Of a stretch of DNA of 64,000 nucleotides, positions 15,448 through 24,568 are shown one piece after another. A program made the position numbers and the translations under genes. Numbering within the stretch: position 1 is the stretch's first letter; each line of letters begins with the position of its first letter. The notes under the pieces are model-generated. The model did not search any database, was not told the DNA's origin, and saw only the letters and a list, made by a program, of their open reading frames with translations. Origin of the DNA: Streptomyces atratus (GTDB lineage: Bacteria; Actinomycetota; Actinomycetes; Streptomycetales; Streptomycetaceae); assembly GCF_014648655.1 (NCBI RefSeq), contig NZ_BMRN01000040.1, forward strand, positions 1 to 64,000, given 5' to 3'.

Positions 15448-15993
15448 ATGAGGCATCGCAGCGTCGCCGACCTGATGACGCCCACGGCCGTCAGCGTCCA
15501 ACGCGGCACCACGCTCAAGGAGATCGCCCGGCTCCTCGACGAATTCGGCGTCACCGCCGTGCCCGTCGTGAACGAGAAGGGATGTGCCGTGGGCGTAGTC
15601 TCCGAAGCCGACCTGCTCCGCAGGCGCAACGCCAGGAGCGGCGCGAACACCGCCGTCGGTCTCATGAGCCACCCGGCCATCACTGCGGCACCCGAGTGGA
15701 GCGTCGTCCGCGCCGCCCGCGTCATGGAGAAGCACAAGGTCAAGCGACTCCCAGTCGTCGACAACGATGGCCGACTGATCGCAGTCCTGAGCCGCAGCGA
15801 CCTCCTGCAACTCTTCCTGCGCAGGGACCATGCAATCCAGGAGGAGATCCTCGAAGAGGTCCTGACCCACACGCTCCGGCTCAGCCCGTCGTCTCTGACC
15901 GTCGAAGTTGCCGACGGTCTCGTGACCCTCAGCGGCACCGTGGGACGGCACAGCCTGTGCCGACGACGGCGGGGACGCCGAGTTCGCGGCTGA
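15448..15993 (+). CDS. CBS-pair protein with BON domain cut off
   Basis: There are 181 residues. Both CBS motifs are complete (RHRSVADLMTPTAVSV to AVGVVSEADLLRR, and VGLMSHPAITAA to LIAVLSRSDLLQ). The BON domain begins normally (LTVEVADGLVTLSGTVGRHS) and then stops being homologous at about 15950. The last residues, LCRRRRGRRVRG, are antisense sequence of the convergent PEP synthase gene. Paralogues continue for about 30 more residues here. GGAG lies 9 nt upstream of the start. The CBS pair may still fold and bind nucleotides, so I keep it as a coding gene, but it is truncated by the same event that removed the end of ppsA. Confidence 0.75.
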   Translation: MRHRSVADLMTPTAVSVQRGTTLKEIARLLDEFGVTAVPVVNEKGCAVGVVSEADLLRRRNARSGANTAVGLMSHPAITAAPEWSVVRAARVMEKHKVKRLPVVDNDGRLIAVLSRSDLLQLFLRRDHAIQEEILEEVLTHTLRLSPSSLTVEVADGLVTLSGTVGRHSLCRRRRGRRVRG

Positions 15994-17256
15994 CGATGGC
16001 AGCGTGCGAGGTCCGGCCTCCATGGTCGGTGACGATCGCGGAGGCCCGCTTCATGACCGGTTCCCAGTCGGGGTCGGTGATGCCGGTGACGAGGACCCCG
16101 CCGGCCGGGAAGCGGTCGAGATCACCAGGCGAGTCGAGGACGATGGCCGGGCCGGAACCGATGGCCTCGCCGACCGCTGTGCCCTCGATCAGGCTCTGCC
16201 CCGAGCGGCGGTCAGGCGGCAGCGACGCAACGTCGTCGTACGGCGGCGGGACTGCACGGTTTCGGGGCGGGCCTGGACAACCGCCAGCTCTCCGGTCAGG
16301 CCGTCCTTGGCCCATTCCAGGTCCATGGGGTATCCGTAGTGCTCCTCGACGGTCATCGCCCATTCGGCCAACAGCCGGACCTCCGTGTCCATCAGGACAC
16401 GTTGCGAGCGTTCCTCGCCGGTCGTGTCGACGGTCCGGGTGAGTCCGTGCTCTCCATAGACCGCCTTCTTCCGCTTCGCTCCGATCCGTACGTCGATCAC
16501 GGGATCCAGTGCCGGGTCCTTCAGGCTCGGCTTGAAAACCGTGTGCTCGTCGGGGTCGACCTGGCCACTGACGACGGTCTCGCCCAGGCCCCACGCCGCG
16601 CTGACCACGATGACCTCGGGGAAACCGCTCTCAGGGTCGAGAGTGAAGATCACTCCGGCGCCGGCGAGGTCCGATCGGACCATGACCTGGATGCCTACGG
16701 AGAGAGCTACCGCGAGGTGGTCGAAGCCCATCCGCTCCCGGTAGTCGATCGCGCGGTCGGTGAACAGCGAGGCAAAACAGCGGTGACAGGACTGCAACAG
16801 CTGGGCAGGCCCGCGCACATTCAGGTATGTCTCCTGCTGGCCGGCGAAACTCGCCTGGGGCAGGTCCTCCGCAGTGGCACTGCTTCGCACGGCTACCTCG
16901 GGATCCTCTCTCCCCTGGTCGCTCGCGAGCTGCTCGTACGCGGAGACGAGCTCGGTCCGCAGCCCGGCCGGTAGCGGCTCGGCCATGATCAACGACCGGA
17001 TCGCCGCCCCCACCTCGTCCAGCACGGCCCCGTCGTGCAAGCGCACAATCTGCTCCTCGATCCGCACACGCAGCCCGTGGCTGTCGAGCAACTCCCTGTA
17101 CGCGTCCGCCGTCGTCGCGAAACCAGGAGGCACCCGCACGCCTGCGGCTGCCAGATGTGCGGTCATCTCTCCCAGAGAGGCATTCTTGCCACCGACCCGG
17201 CCGACATCCTGCCGGCCGAGCTCTGCGAACGGTACGACGCGTCGAGTGGTTGCCAT
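15929..17256 (-). pseudogene. ppsA: PEP synthase / pyruvate phosphate dikinase, frameshifted and 3'-truncated
   Basis: The enzyme would convert pyruvate and ATP to phosphoenolpyruvate. The N-terminal ATP-grasp domain is intact: GGKNASLGEMTAHLAAAGV, VAVRSSATAEDLPQASFAGQ, VMDTEVRL-type segments and DLEWAKDG up to VVQARPETV. Near 16200-16203, in a G-run, the frame shifts. The next frame continues SLIEGTAVGEAIGSGPA and the phosphohistidine domain TDHGGRTSHAAIVSRELGV. Homology ends at GVPAVVGTG near 15957, with a stop at 15929. The swivelling domain's end and any PEP-binding domain are missing. GGAGG precedes the ATG at 17256. A catalytic product is not expected. Confidence 0.85.
15947..15961. repeat. 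7-bp palindrome at the CBS/ppsA deletion junction
   Basis: GGCACAG and CTGTGCC flank a single base. Sequence left of it is CBS-BON and sequence right of it is the 3' part of ppsA on the other strand, so the palindrome marks the point where both convergent genes lose homology. It may have favoured the deletion. Confidence 0.6.
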
Positions 17257-17291
17257 GATGTCCTCCGCCTTGTGTGCGGTGGCCGCGGGCT

Positions 17292-17387
17292 TCAGTAGGG
17301 CATCGGCCGACCGGAGGGGGTACGCAGATCCGGCTGCGCGGGCTTGTGCGGCCGCCTCGGCGGTATCCGGATCCGAATGCGCTGCAT
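17292..17387 (-). CDS. Possible small basic peptide upstream of ppsA
   Basis: An ORF of 31 codons has ATG at 17387 preceded by GAGGTG about 6 nt away, ending 35 nt before the ppsA start. The peptide is Arg/Pro rich (IRIRIPPRRPHKP) and matches no family known to me. It lies 126 nt downstream of the palindrome at 17514, the distance seen for other targets, so it could be the first gene of a ppsA operon or a leader peptide. Support is only the ribosome site and position. The rest of 17257-17590 holds no other gene. Confidence 0.3.
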   Translation of the reverse strand: MQRIRIRIPPRRPHKPAQPDLRTPSGRPMPY

Positions 17388-17513
17388 CGTTGTCACCTCT
17401 TCGGGAGGCGGGGCCGGAGAAAGCGTCCGGCTTCCACGATCGTTCCCCGGGGGGTCATCGCCGCAGCACCGAGGGGGTCGGGAGCACGGGGCCGAGTGGG
17501 CCGTACCGGGGAG

Positions 17514-17527
17514 GGACCGATCGGCCC
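17514..17527 (-). promoter_or_regulatory. Island palindrome GGACC-GATC-GGCCC
   Basis: The site has a fully symmetric GATC core and is followed by AT. It lies 257 nt upstream of the ppsA start and 126 nt upstream of the small ORF at 17387. A second looser copy, GGGCC-GAGT-GGGCC, is at 17489-17502. It is a proposed DevR/OsdR-type operator. Confidence 0.55.
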
Positions 17528-17590
17528 ATGGCCGGGGCCGACCCGGCAGGGTGATCACCAAAGTGCGAAGTCATCGCAAGGCGGCGTCCG

Positions 17591-19102
17591 CTATGCGCCC
17601 CGGTACAGGCGCTCAAGATCAACCAGCATGACCTCGCCACGCGCATGCGCCGCATGCAACTCGGGGCTGAACCCCGAAGCACCGTAGAGAGCCAGGTGGA
17701 CGCGGCTGACATCCTCACGGGAGCCGAGTCCGTCCAGGATGCGCCGCAGGCGTTGCAGATGGTGGATGTCAATGCCGGTATGCCATCGTGCGAGTCCCAC
17801 CGACAGAAGGGGGCCGCTCATGTGTCCGTCCCGTCGGCGGACCACGACCTCGGCATCGAGTCCGGCCGTAGCCGACGGGTCGCTGAGGGAGCCGTACGAC
17901 GCCGTGACATGTTCGGCACCGACGGTGGCCGGGTCGGCGAAACAGGCCGCCCACTCCCTGCAAACCTGGGCGAACCGGGGTTCGGCGACGAGAGAGTTGA
18001 AATCCGTTCGCGCGTCTTCCCACACCGTCTCGGCCTCGCTCTGCTCAAGCGCGGCCCTGCGCGGCCGCGCCACGGCGTACTCGAACGCGAGGAGCGAGTC
18101 CGCGATGCTATGACGCGTGATCCCCGGCTGCAGTCCGTCCGCCTGCGATTGGAGCACACCGTGGTCACGGAGGAGGACAAGTGCGCGCAAGGCACCAGTG
18201 AGTTGCTGTCCCAGGAAGGTGGCTATTTCGCCGTGGGTCGTGCAGCCTTTGGCCAGGGCGGCGAGCACGGAGTGACAAGCCCCGTGACTCCAGGGCCCGA
18301 TCTCCTCGTCAAGGAGGTGGCGAGCCTCGTGGAACAGCGGCGTGCACGGATTCAGGACGGTACGGCAGACCCAGGCATCGAAGTCGTCACGATCGACGGG
18401 AACGTCGTCGCCCACGTAGTCGTACCGGTAGGCGGGCGTCCCGCCTACGACCGTGTAGACGAGGAAGGCGAGCCTCGGGTCGTCGATGCCCCACAGCTGC
18501 GCCGCCCTGCGGAAGTTCAGGGGCTGGATGTCGAGCTTCAGAGCGGCGAGGGCGTGCAACGGCGAAGACTGTGCGAACAGCCGGGTCATGACCGGTGCCG
18601 TCTCACCACCGAGCAGCAATCGCGCACGGCTCTCCAGGGGCGCTCGGTCGAGGTGCCGGAGGGCACCGTGGATGACGGACGGCAAGGCTGGGCTCGCCGC
18701 AACGAGGTCAGGGAACGAGTCGATGATGACGGGCAGTGGCCTGGCGTCACCCAGCGCCAGCAAGGCATCGATTCCTTCCTTCCAATCACGCCAGTGGCTG
18801 GGCTGTGCGACCTGCCGGTATCGCGCATACTCCTCGCCCACCCTGCGCAAGGACTCGGCTTCGGTGGCTTCCTGTCCGCAGAAATAGAACCCTCCCGTGG
18901 CTCGTGCCACCGACTCCAGCAGCAGCGTCTTGCCCTGGCGGGGCCGCCCCATGACGACGCCCAAGCCCGTTCCCGGACGCGGATCGGTCGAGAATGACAC
19001 CAAGGCTGCCCATTCGTCCTCCCTGTCGAAGAGGCGATCGGGCTTGGCCGAGCGTTCAGGGTCCACGATCGAGGTTCGTTGCTGTCCGTGTACGGCATTC
19101 AC
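17591..19102 (-). CDS. AAA/STAND-type ATPase (archaeal ATPase family-like)
   Basis: The protein of about 503 residues has an N-terminal P-loop domain: DREDEWAAL, Walker A MGRPRQGKTLLLE, then LPVIIDSFPDLVA at the Walker B position. The C-terminal half (VVGGTPAYRYDY, LDEEIGPWSHGACHSVLAAL, LRDHGVLQSQ) resembles the helical and nuclease-like regions of archaeal-type ATPases. The Walker B acid pair normally reads D-E-F-P in this family. Here Glu is replaced by Ser, so nucleotide may be bound but poorly hydrolysed. GGAG lies 9 nt before GTG 19102 and directly abuts GTG 19111, so I favour 19102. The function is unknown; related ATPases occur in toxin or sensor roles. Confidence 0.7.
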   Translation of the reverse strand: MNAVHGQQRTSIVDPERSAKPDRLFDREDEWAALVSFSTDPRPGTGLGVVMGRPRQGKTLLLESVARATGGFYFCGQEATEAESLRRVGEEYARYRQVAQPSHWRDWKEGIDALLALGDARPLPVIIDSFPDLVAASPALPSVIHGALRHLDRAPLESRARLLLGGETAPVMTRLFAQSSPLHALAALKLDIQPLNFRRAAQLWGIDDPRLAFLVYTVVGGTPAYRYDYVGDDVPVDRDDFDAWVCRTVLNPCTPLFHEARHLLDEEIGPWSHGACHSVLAALAKGCTTHGEIATFLGQQLTGALRALVLLRDHGVLQSQADGLQPGITRHSIADSLLAFEYAVARPRRAALEQSEAETVWEDARTDFNSLVAEPRFAQVCREWAACFADPATVGAEHVTASYGSLSDPSATAGLDAEVVVRRRDGHMSGPLLSVGLARWHTGIDIHHLQRLRRILDGLGSREDVSRVHLALYGASGFSPELHAAHARGEVMLVDLERLYRGA

Positions 19103-19216
19103 GCCATGCACCTCCGGAACCAGCTGGCGGCTACTCCATTCTCGGGCTCGCGGCCATCAGGCGCGCGCTGTGCCGACCATCGTCGTCACGACGGACCGCA
19201 CGGAATCCGCAAGGGG

Positions 19217-21451
19217 TCACCACAGCGGCAGACGGAACCAACGTTGCTCCCCCGCGGCCACGGTCACCAGCCGCTCGCCGGGCAGACACACCGGCAGAGG
19301 GGCAATGAGTCGCGAGTCGGGCACGCGAATCCCCACCCGGCCCGGAAGGAGCTGCACGCGGATGTCTCGGTGCCCGCGGTAACAGAAAGTGAACGAGCAG
19401 CGAGGCACCTCCCGGAGCGCGATGGGGTCGATGTGGAGTCCGTCCGGGCCTGCTTCCAGACCCGCGACGCCCCTTTCGATGAGATCAAGGGTGCCGGCCA
19501 TGGCACCGAGGTGGATACCTTCCCCGGTGGTGCCGCCCTGAATGTCCGTCACGTCGCTGAGCAGAGCTTCCTCGCAGTACCGCCAGGCGTCCGGACCTTT
19601 CTCGCGAGCGAGGACCCAGCCATGCACCAGGTTACTGAGGGTCGATCCGTGACTGGTGCGATTCAGGTAGTAGTTGACGGTCGTACGCCACACTTCGTCA
19701 TCGAGCCGGTATTCGAGACGGTCGAAGAGTTTCTGCAGCTCGGTTGGGCGGAAGAGATAGCCGAGCATGAGTGCGTCGGCCTGCTTGGATGCCTGATAGC
19801 GGTTGACCGTGTCCCCCTCGGACTCCAGGATCCGGTCGAGGCGGCGGATGTCGCAATAGCGGGAGCAGTAGGCGTCCCAGTCCAGTGCTGCCAGTTCGCC
19901 ATAGCCCTCGAACTGGCTGATGACACCGCCGTGGAACGGCACGTACACCCGGCGGGAGATGTCCTCCCAGCGATTCAGGGTCTCGTCGTCCAGGCCGAGT
20001 TGCTCAGCCAGCTCCCGCCGCCGGGCCGCAGGCAGCCCGTCGAACAGCTCAAGTGCGCGTGCGAGCGTCCAGGCGGCAGTCACGTTGGTGTACGCGTTGT
20101 CGTCGATCCCGGGAGCAGCGGCCTCGGGGTAGGCGTCGTGGTACTCGTCGGGGCCGACCACGCCGCGGATGCGGTAGCGGTCGCGATCGGTGTCGTATGT
20201 GGCCACGGCGTCCCAGTAGCCGGCGATGTCGAGCAACAGCTCTGCTCCTGGGCCTTGGACGAACCCGGTGTCGCCGGTGCTGTGCCCGTACCGCCACACG
20301 TTCCAGGCGATGGCCGATCCGACGTGGTGCTGCAAGTGCGAGTGGTCGGGCAACCAGTGGCCCGATCGGGGGTTGAGATGCAGCGTTTGCGTCTCCTCAG
20401 TGCCTGAACCACCGCTCTGCCAGGGGAACATCGCTCCTCGAAGGCCCGCCCGCCGGGCTGCGGTACGGGCAGCGGGCAGGCGTCGGTACCTGTACATGAG
20501 AAGGCTCCGCGCCACTTCCGGGAAGTGCAGGGTGATGTAGGGCAGCACGAACAACTCGTCCCAGAAGACATGCCCTCGGTACGCCTCACCGTGCAGGCCT
20601 CTGGCAGGCACTCCGACGTCCAGCTCGGCCGTGTGCGGGGAAAGCGTCTGTAGGACGTGGAAGAGATGGAGCCGAAGGATACGGCCCGATTCGCCAGGCA
20701 CCTTCAGTTCACCCTGGCTCCACAGACGTTCCCAAGCGACGCGGTGGGAAGCGAGCTGTGTCGCGAACGCCGCCGCGTGTGATACACGCTCGACGGCAAG
20801 CGGGAGGGGCTCGCTCAGCGGGCGGTCCTGGGATGTGTACAACGCGGCGCATTTCACGACGGTGGCAGAATGCCCGCGGGAGACCGGCAGCCTGAGTCTC
20901 TGGACCGTTCCGGCCTCCGTGCAACCCGCCCCCACTGCGACGAGGGGCCTCGGCGACGTTCTGGCTGCGATGGCGATCCGGATGCGGGACGAGCGGGTCC
21001 GGCAGGACAGCCAGGCCACGCCGTCCGCTTCGACTCCGGCACAGTGGCCGGTGAGATGGCGTCCGTTCAGACCGCGGTATCGCTCGACACCGGCGTTGGT
21101 GACGTTGCCGTCGATGATGGACTCGACCTCGATGGCCCCGCTCCAGCCGTACCCACGGAACGTGGTCCGCTGGGCGGCGAGGTACGGGTCACCCATGTGG
21201 ACGAGCCTCGTGTGGGTGACACCGATTCGGCGGCCGAGGCCGTCCTGGAAGAACAAGCGACGAGTGAGAATGCCGCCCCTCAGATCGAGAGAGACGCTGT
21301 AGCGCCGCAGACTCGGGTCATCGGGTGTGAGCCACTCCCCTGCCGGTCCGTCGTCCGGCAGGCAGCGGTAGCGCAGGCGCGACCAGTCGGGCAGATTGAC
21401 CATTTCCTCGTTACCGACCCGCTCTCCTGCGACGTCCGAGGAGAGCCACAC
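19217..21451 (-). CDS. Glycoside hydrolase family 65 (trehalose/maltose phosphorylase type), N-terminus missing
   Basis: There are 744 residues. The catalytic block VVGPDEYHDAYPEA (general acid Glu near residue 433), FWDELFVLPYITLHFPEVA, DNAYTNVTAAW, YQASKQADALML and GTTGEGIHLGAMAGTLDL are typical of GH65 enzymes, which phosphorolyse or hydrolyse alpha-glucosides such as trehalose. The protein begins at SSDVAGERVGNEEMVNLPDW, while family members have about 60 more residues before this point. An in-frame TGA lies 9 nt before the GTG, so the front was lost by frameshift or deletion. Upstream on the same strand is a HAD-phosphatase scrap, recalling the fused HAD-GH65 protein Rv2006 of the DosR regulon. 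It may be inactive. Confidence 0.8.
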   Translation of the reverse strand: MWLSSDVAGERVGNEEMVNLPDWSRLRYRCLPDDGPAGEWLTPDDPSLRRYSVSLDLRGGILTRRLFFQDGLGRRIGVTHTRLVHMGDPYLAAQRTTFRGYGWSGAIEVESIIDGNVTNAGVERYRGLNGRHLTGHCAGVEADGVAWLSCRTRSSRIRIAIAARTSPRPLVAVGAGCTEAGTVQRLRLPVSRGHSATVVKCAALYTSQDRPLSEPLPLAVERVSHAAAFATQLASHRVAWERLWSQGELKVPGESGRILRLHLFHVLQTLSPHTAELDVGVPARGLHGEAYRGHVFWDELFVLPYITLHFPEVARSLLMYRYRRLPAARTAARRAGLRGAMFPWQSGGSGTEETQTLHLNPRSGHWLPDHSHLQHHVGSAIAWNVWRYGHSTGDTGFVQGPGAELLLDIAGYWDAVATYDTDRDRYRIRGVVGPDEYHDAYPEAAAPGIDDNAYTNVTAAWTLARALELFDGLPAARRRELAEQLGLDDETLNRWEDISRRVYVPFHGGVISQFEGYGELAALDWDAYCSRYCDIRRLDRILESEGDTVNRYQASKQADALMLGYLFRPTELQKLFDRLEYRLDDEVWRTTVNYYLNRTSHGSTLSNLVHGWVLAREKGPDAWRYCEEALLSDVTDIQGGTTGEGIHLGAMAGTLDLIERGVAGLEAGPDGLHIDPIALREVPRCSFTFCYRGHRDIRVQLLPGRVGIRVPDSRLIAPLPVCLPGERLVTVAAGEQRWFRLPLW

Positions 21452-21480
21452 CGGTGCGGTTCAGCGTCGGGGGCCGGGGA

Positions 21481-21600
21481 CCCGCCGTCGACAAGCGAGC
21501 CCGCAGGGCGGCGAAGCCGTGTTTCCGCGCCGGCATGAGCATCGTCGACGACCAACGCGTCGAAGGGGTTGGTGCCCAGCGTTTCCATGAACACGCATGC
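21481..21600 (-). pseudogene. HAD-superfamily (beta-phosphoglucomutase-like) fragment
   Basis: One minus-strand frame reads VFMETLGTNPFDALVVDDAHAGAE, split here as VFMETLGTNPFDAL and VVDDAHAGAE. The second piece matches HAD motif IV (V-x-D-D/A-x-A-G) of beta-phosphoglucomutase-type enzymes. About 40 residues are recognisable and no other HAD motif is present. It lies immediately upstream of the shortened GH65 gene, the usual partner. It is probably the residue of a deletion that fused or removed both gene ends. Confidence 0.4.
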
Positions 21601-21792
21601 TTTTCTTCCCCGGCGACAATCGCCCTTCGTCCACGGCGAGCCCACGAGTGGGTCGATCACGGACCCCGCGGCGTGTACTTCAGGCAAGAACAGCATCACA
21701 AGCATCGGCACCAGATCGACAGGCCCGGCGGACACCTCGATGGCGGTGGGTCCGGGACCGGTCCTGCTCATGGGCTTCACGCCCCCTTGGGC

Positions 21793-22866
21793 TTACGGCT
21801 GTGCCGGAGCGATGATCTCGCTGTGCTGCGATCCTCCCAGCACCACCTTGAGCGCACCGGTGTCCGCGGCACGGGAGAACACGTCATAGGCCTCCTCCAT
21901 CTGTCCCAGCTCGAAGCGGTGGGTGATCAGCGGGGACGAAGGCAGCCGCCCGGCGGCCATCATGCGCAGCAGCATGGGCGTGGAGTACGTGTCGACCAGC
22001 CCCGTGGTGATGGTGACGTTCTTGGCCCACAGGTCTTCGAGGTGCAGCGTCGTCGGCTTGCCGTGGACGCCGATGTTCGCGACGCGGCCTCCGGGCCGGA
22101 CCATGCGGGTGCACATCTCGAAGGCCTCGGGCACGCCGACGGCTTCGATGACGACGTCGGCACCGAGACCCTCGGTGAGGTCCTCGACGAGTTGTTCGGG
22201 TTCCTCGGCCGCGCTGGCTGTCGCATCCGCGCCCAGGGAGCGCGCGGCGGCCAGCCGGGATTCGGCGAGGTCGACGGCGATGACACGTCCGGGGCTGTAG
22301 AGACCCGCGCCGGCGATGGCGGCGAGTCCGATGGGGCCGGCGCCTACCACGACGACGGTGTCGCCGGGCCGGACGCCGCCGTTCAGCACACCGACCTCGT
22401 AGGCGGTCGGGAAGATGTCGGCGAGCAGTATGCCGTCACGGCTGTCGACAGAAGCCGGCAGGGGGTGGACGGACAGGTCGGCGAAGGGCACCCGGACGTA
22501 TTCGGCCTGGGTGCCGTCGATGGTGTGGCCGAGCGTCCAGCCGCCACCGCCACGGCACTGTCCGTAGTGGCCCTCACGGCAGAAGCGGCAACGGCCGCAC
22601 GCGGATATGCACGAGATCAGGACACGGTCACCGGGACAGACCGTGCGGACGTCGGCCCCGGCCTCGACCACGGTGCCGACGGCTTCGTGCCCCAGCACCC
22701 GGCCCGGAGTCGCCTCGGGTACGTCGCCCTTGATGATGTGCAGGTCGGTACCGCAGATGGTGACGACGTCGACGCGGATGATGGCGTCGGCAGCGTCCTT
22801 GACCGCGGGGTCCGGAACGTCCTGCCATGCGGTACGCCCCGGGCCCCGGAAAACGAGTGCCTTCAC
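21793..22866 (-). CDS. Zinc-dependent alcohol/threonine dehydrogenase-like enzyme (MDR family)
   Basis: The 357-residue medium-chain dehydrogenase has catalytic zinc ligands in TICGTDLHI and GHEAVG, and the structural zinc cluster in CGRCRFCREGHYGQC. The Rossmann motif VVGAGPIGLAA is followed by the acidic AVDLAESR, which favours NAD+ over NADP+. The substrate is not predictable. GTG at 22866 is preceded by AGGAAGAGGGG. The gene is divergent from the MBL nuclease gene, and two copies of the island palindrome lie between them. A zinc dehydrogenase is also part of the S. coelicolor OsdR cluster as I recall it. Confidence 0.92.
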   Translation of the reverse strand: MKALVFRGPGRTAWQDVPDPAVKDAADAIIRVDVVTICGTDLHIIKGDVPEATPGRVLGHEAVGTVVEAGADVRTVCPGDRVLISCISACGRCRFCREGHYGQCRGGGGWTLGHTIDGTQAEYVRVPFADLSVHPLPASVDSRDGILLADIFPTAYEVGVLNGGVRPGDTVVVVGAGPIGLAAIAGAGLYSPGRVIAVDLAESRLAAARSLGADATASAAEEPEQLVEDLTEGLGADVVIEAVGVPEAFEMCTRMVRPGGRVANIGVHGKPTTLHLEDLWAKNVTITTGLVDTYSTPMLLRMMAAGRLPSSPLITHRFELGQMEEAYDVFSRAADTGALKVVLGGSQHSEIIAPAQP

Positions 22867-22941
22867 GACGTCGCCCCTCTTCCTGTGTCTCCTCCGGTGA
22901 GGTTCTCCCTCAGGCTGACCCGGCACGTGCCCACCCCGCAT

Positions 22942-22976
22942 GGGCCGGTCGGTACCCGTCGGGGTCTGTCGGGCCC
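22942..22976. promoter_or_regulatory. Two facing variants of the island palindrome
   Basis: Read on the minus strand, GTACC-GACC-GGCCC-AT (22955-22942) points to the dehydrogenase, 76 nt away. Read on the plus strand, a GGGTC...GGCCC-AT variant with a five-base spacer (22962-22976) points to the MBL gene, 71 nt away. Each has one deviation from the consensus. Their opposite orientation matches the divergent genes. Confidence 0.45.
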
Positions 22977-23046
22977 ATCCCTCCCCAGGGCCGGGGGTGC
23001 GATGGTGAAGACGGCTGGCTGCCACCCACGGAAGAAGGGGGCGGCG

Positions 23047-24473
23047 ATGTCCGAGGCAGAATCACACCCGGCCGCACCCGCGTCGAGACCCGCGCTGCTG
23101 CGCTTCCTCGGCGGCGTCCGGACCGTCACCGGCAGCAAGTTCCTCATCGAGAGCGACCATGCCCGGGTCCTCCTCGACTGCGGCCTCTTCCAAGGCTTCG
23201 CGGACCTGCGCCGCCGCAACTGGGCGAAGCTGCCGTGTGACGCCTCATCCATCCACGCCGTGGTCATCACCCATGCCCACCTGGACCACTGCGGCTATCT
23301 GCCCCGACTGGTTCGACACGGCTTCCGGGGACCGATCCTGGCCAGCGCCCACACCGCCCGGCTCGCCGAAATCGTGCTCCGTGACAGCGCGCGCCTCCAG
23401 ATGGAGGCGGCCCAGCACGCCAACGAACACGGCTGGTCCAAACACCGGCCCGCCAGACCGCTCTATGACGAAACCGACGTCGACACCACCGTCAGGTTCT
23501 TCGACCCCGTTTCGGTCGGCAGCGAAGTCGAGATCATGGCTGGCACCCGGCTCACACTGCACCGCGGTGGACACATCCTCGGCTCGGCCTGGGCCCACCT
23601 GACCCTTGAGGACGGCCACACTCTCGCCGCCAGCGGCGACCTCGGCCGCCCCGGCCACCCACTGCTGCTGCCGGCGGAACCGTTCACCGGCGCCGACGTG
23701 CTGCTGACGGAGTCGACGTACGGCGACCGTCGTCACGAACCCGAGAAAGCCCAGGCCGAATTCGCGGCCGTACTCACACGTACCCTTGCGCGCGGCGGTA
23801 CCGCCGTCATCCCCGCCTTCGCGATCGACCGCACCGAGGTCGTCCTCCACGAACTCGCCGGGCTGCGCCACAACGGGATCCTGCCGCGGTCCGTTCCCGT
23901 CTATGTGGACAGTCCCATGGCTCTGGCCGCGCTCGACGTCTATCGCGACGCGCTGCGTGCCCGCTCCTCCGAGATCCGGCCCGAGATTCTCGCCCGAGGC
24001 GAACAAGCGATCAGCCCTGCCCCGTTCCTGGCCGCCCGGACCGTCCAGGAGTCCATCGACATCAACAGCACGCCCGGTCCCGCCGTCATCGTTTCCTCGG
24101 CTGGCATGGCTACCGGCGGCCGGGTCCTGCACCACCTCCACCGGCTCCTGCCCAATGCACGCAATGCCGTCGTCATCGTCCTTTTCGCAGCCGCCGGCAC
24201 CAGGGCCCGCGACCTCGTCGACGGTGCCCACACACTCAAGATGTTCGGCGAATACATACCCGTACGCGCGGGGGTGGCCGACCTCCCGCACTTCTCGGCA
24301 CACGCCGACGTCGGCCAGATCATGGACTGGCTGCGCGGCGCCCCGCACCGCGCACGACCTATGTGGTCCACGGCGAGGAGTCGTCGTCCGATGCCCTGCG
24401 GGACCGGATCGACCGTGAGCTGGGCTGGACAGCGGTCGTGCCCAGACCCGGAGAGGCCGTCCTGGTCCGCTGA
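23047..24473 (+). pseudogene. MBL-fold RNA-processing nuclease (beta-CASP), C-terminal frameshift
   Basis: The sequence gives a metallo-beta-lactamase/beta-CASP protein with VVITHAHLDHCGYLPRL (HxHxDH), GGHILGSAW, VLLTESTYGDR, YVDSPMALAAL and PHFSAHADVGQIMDWL. Such proteins are RNA endo/exonucleases. Shortly after the last motif, near 24345-24355, the frame changes. The expected ending TYVVHGEESSSDALRDRI to GEAVLVR continues in another frame to a TGA at 24471-24473. In the original frame there is no stop, so translation would continue into the downstream CBS-BON gene. The last 40 residues include a conserved His-containing VVHGE strand, so the shift probably impairs the enzyme. The start is ATG 23047; ATG 23002 in frame is possible. 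Confidence 0.85.
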
Positions 24474-24568
24474 CCGGCGCCGGGCGGCCTGCGCGATCTG
24501 GCACCACGAGGCTCTCTCGCAGCTCGCCCCCCGGTGCGGGGCTGCGAGTGAGGGATGGGAGGCACACC

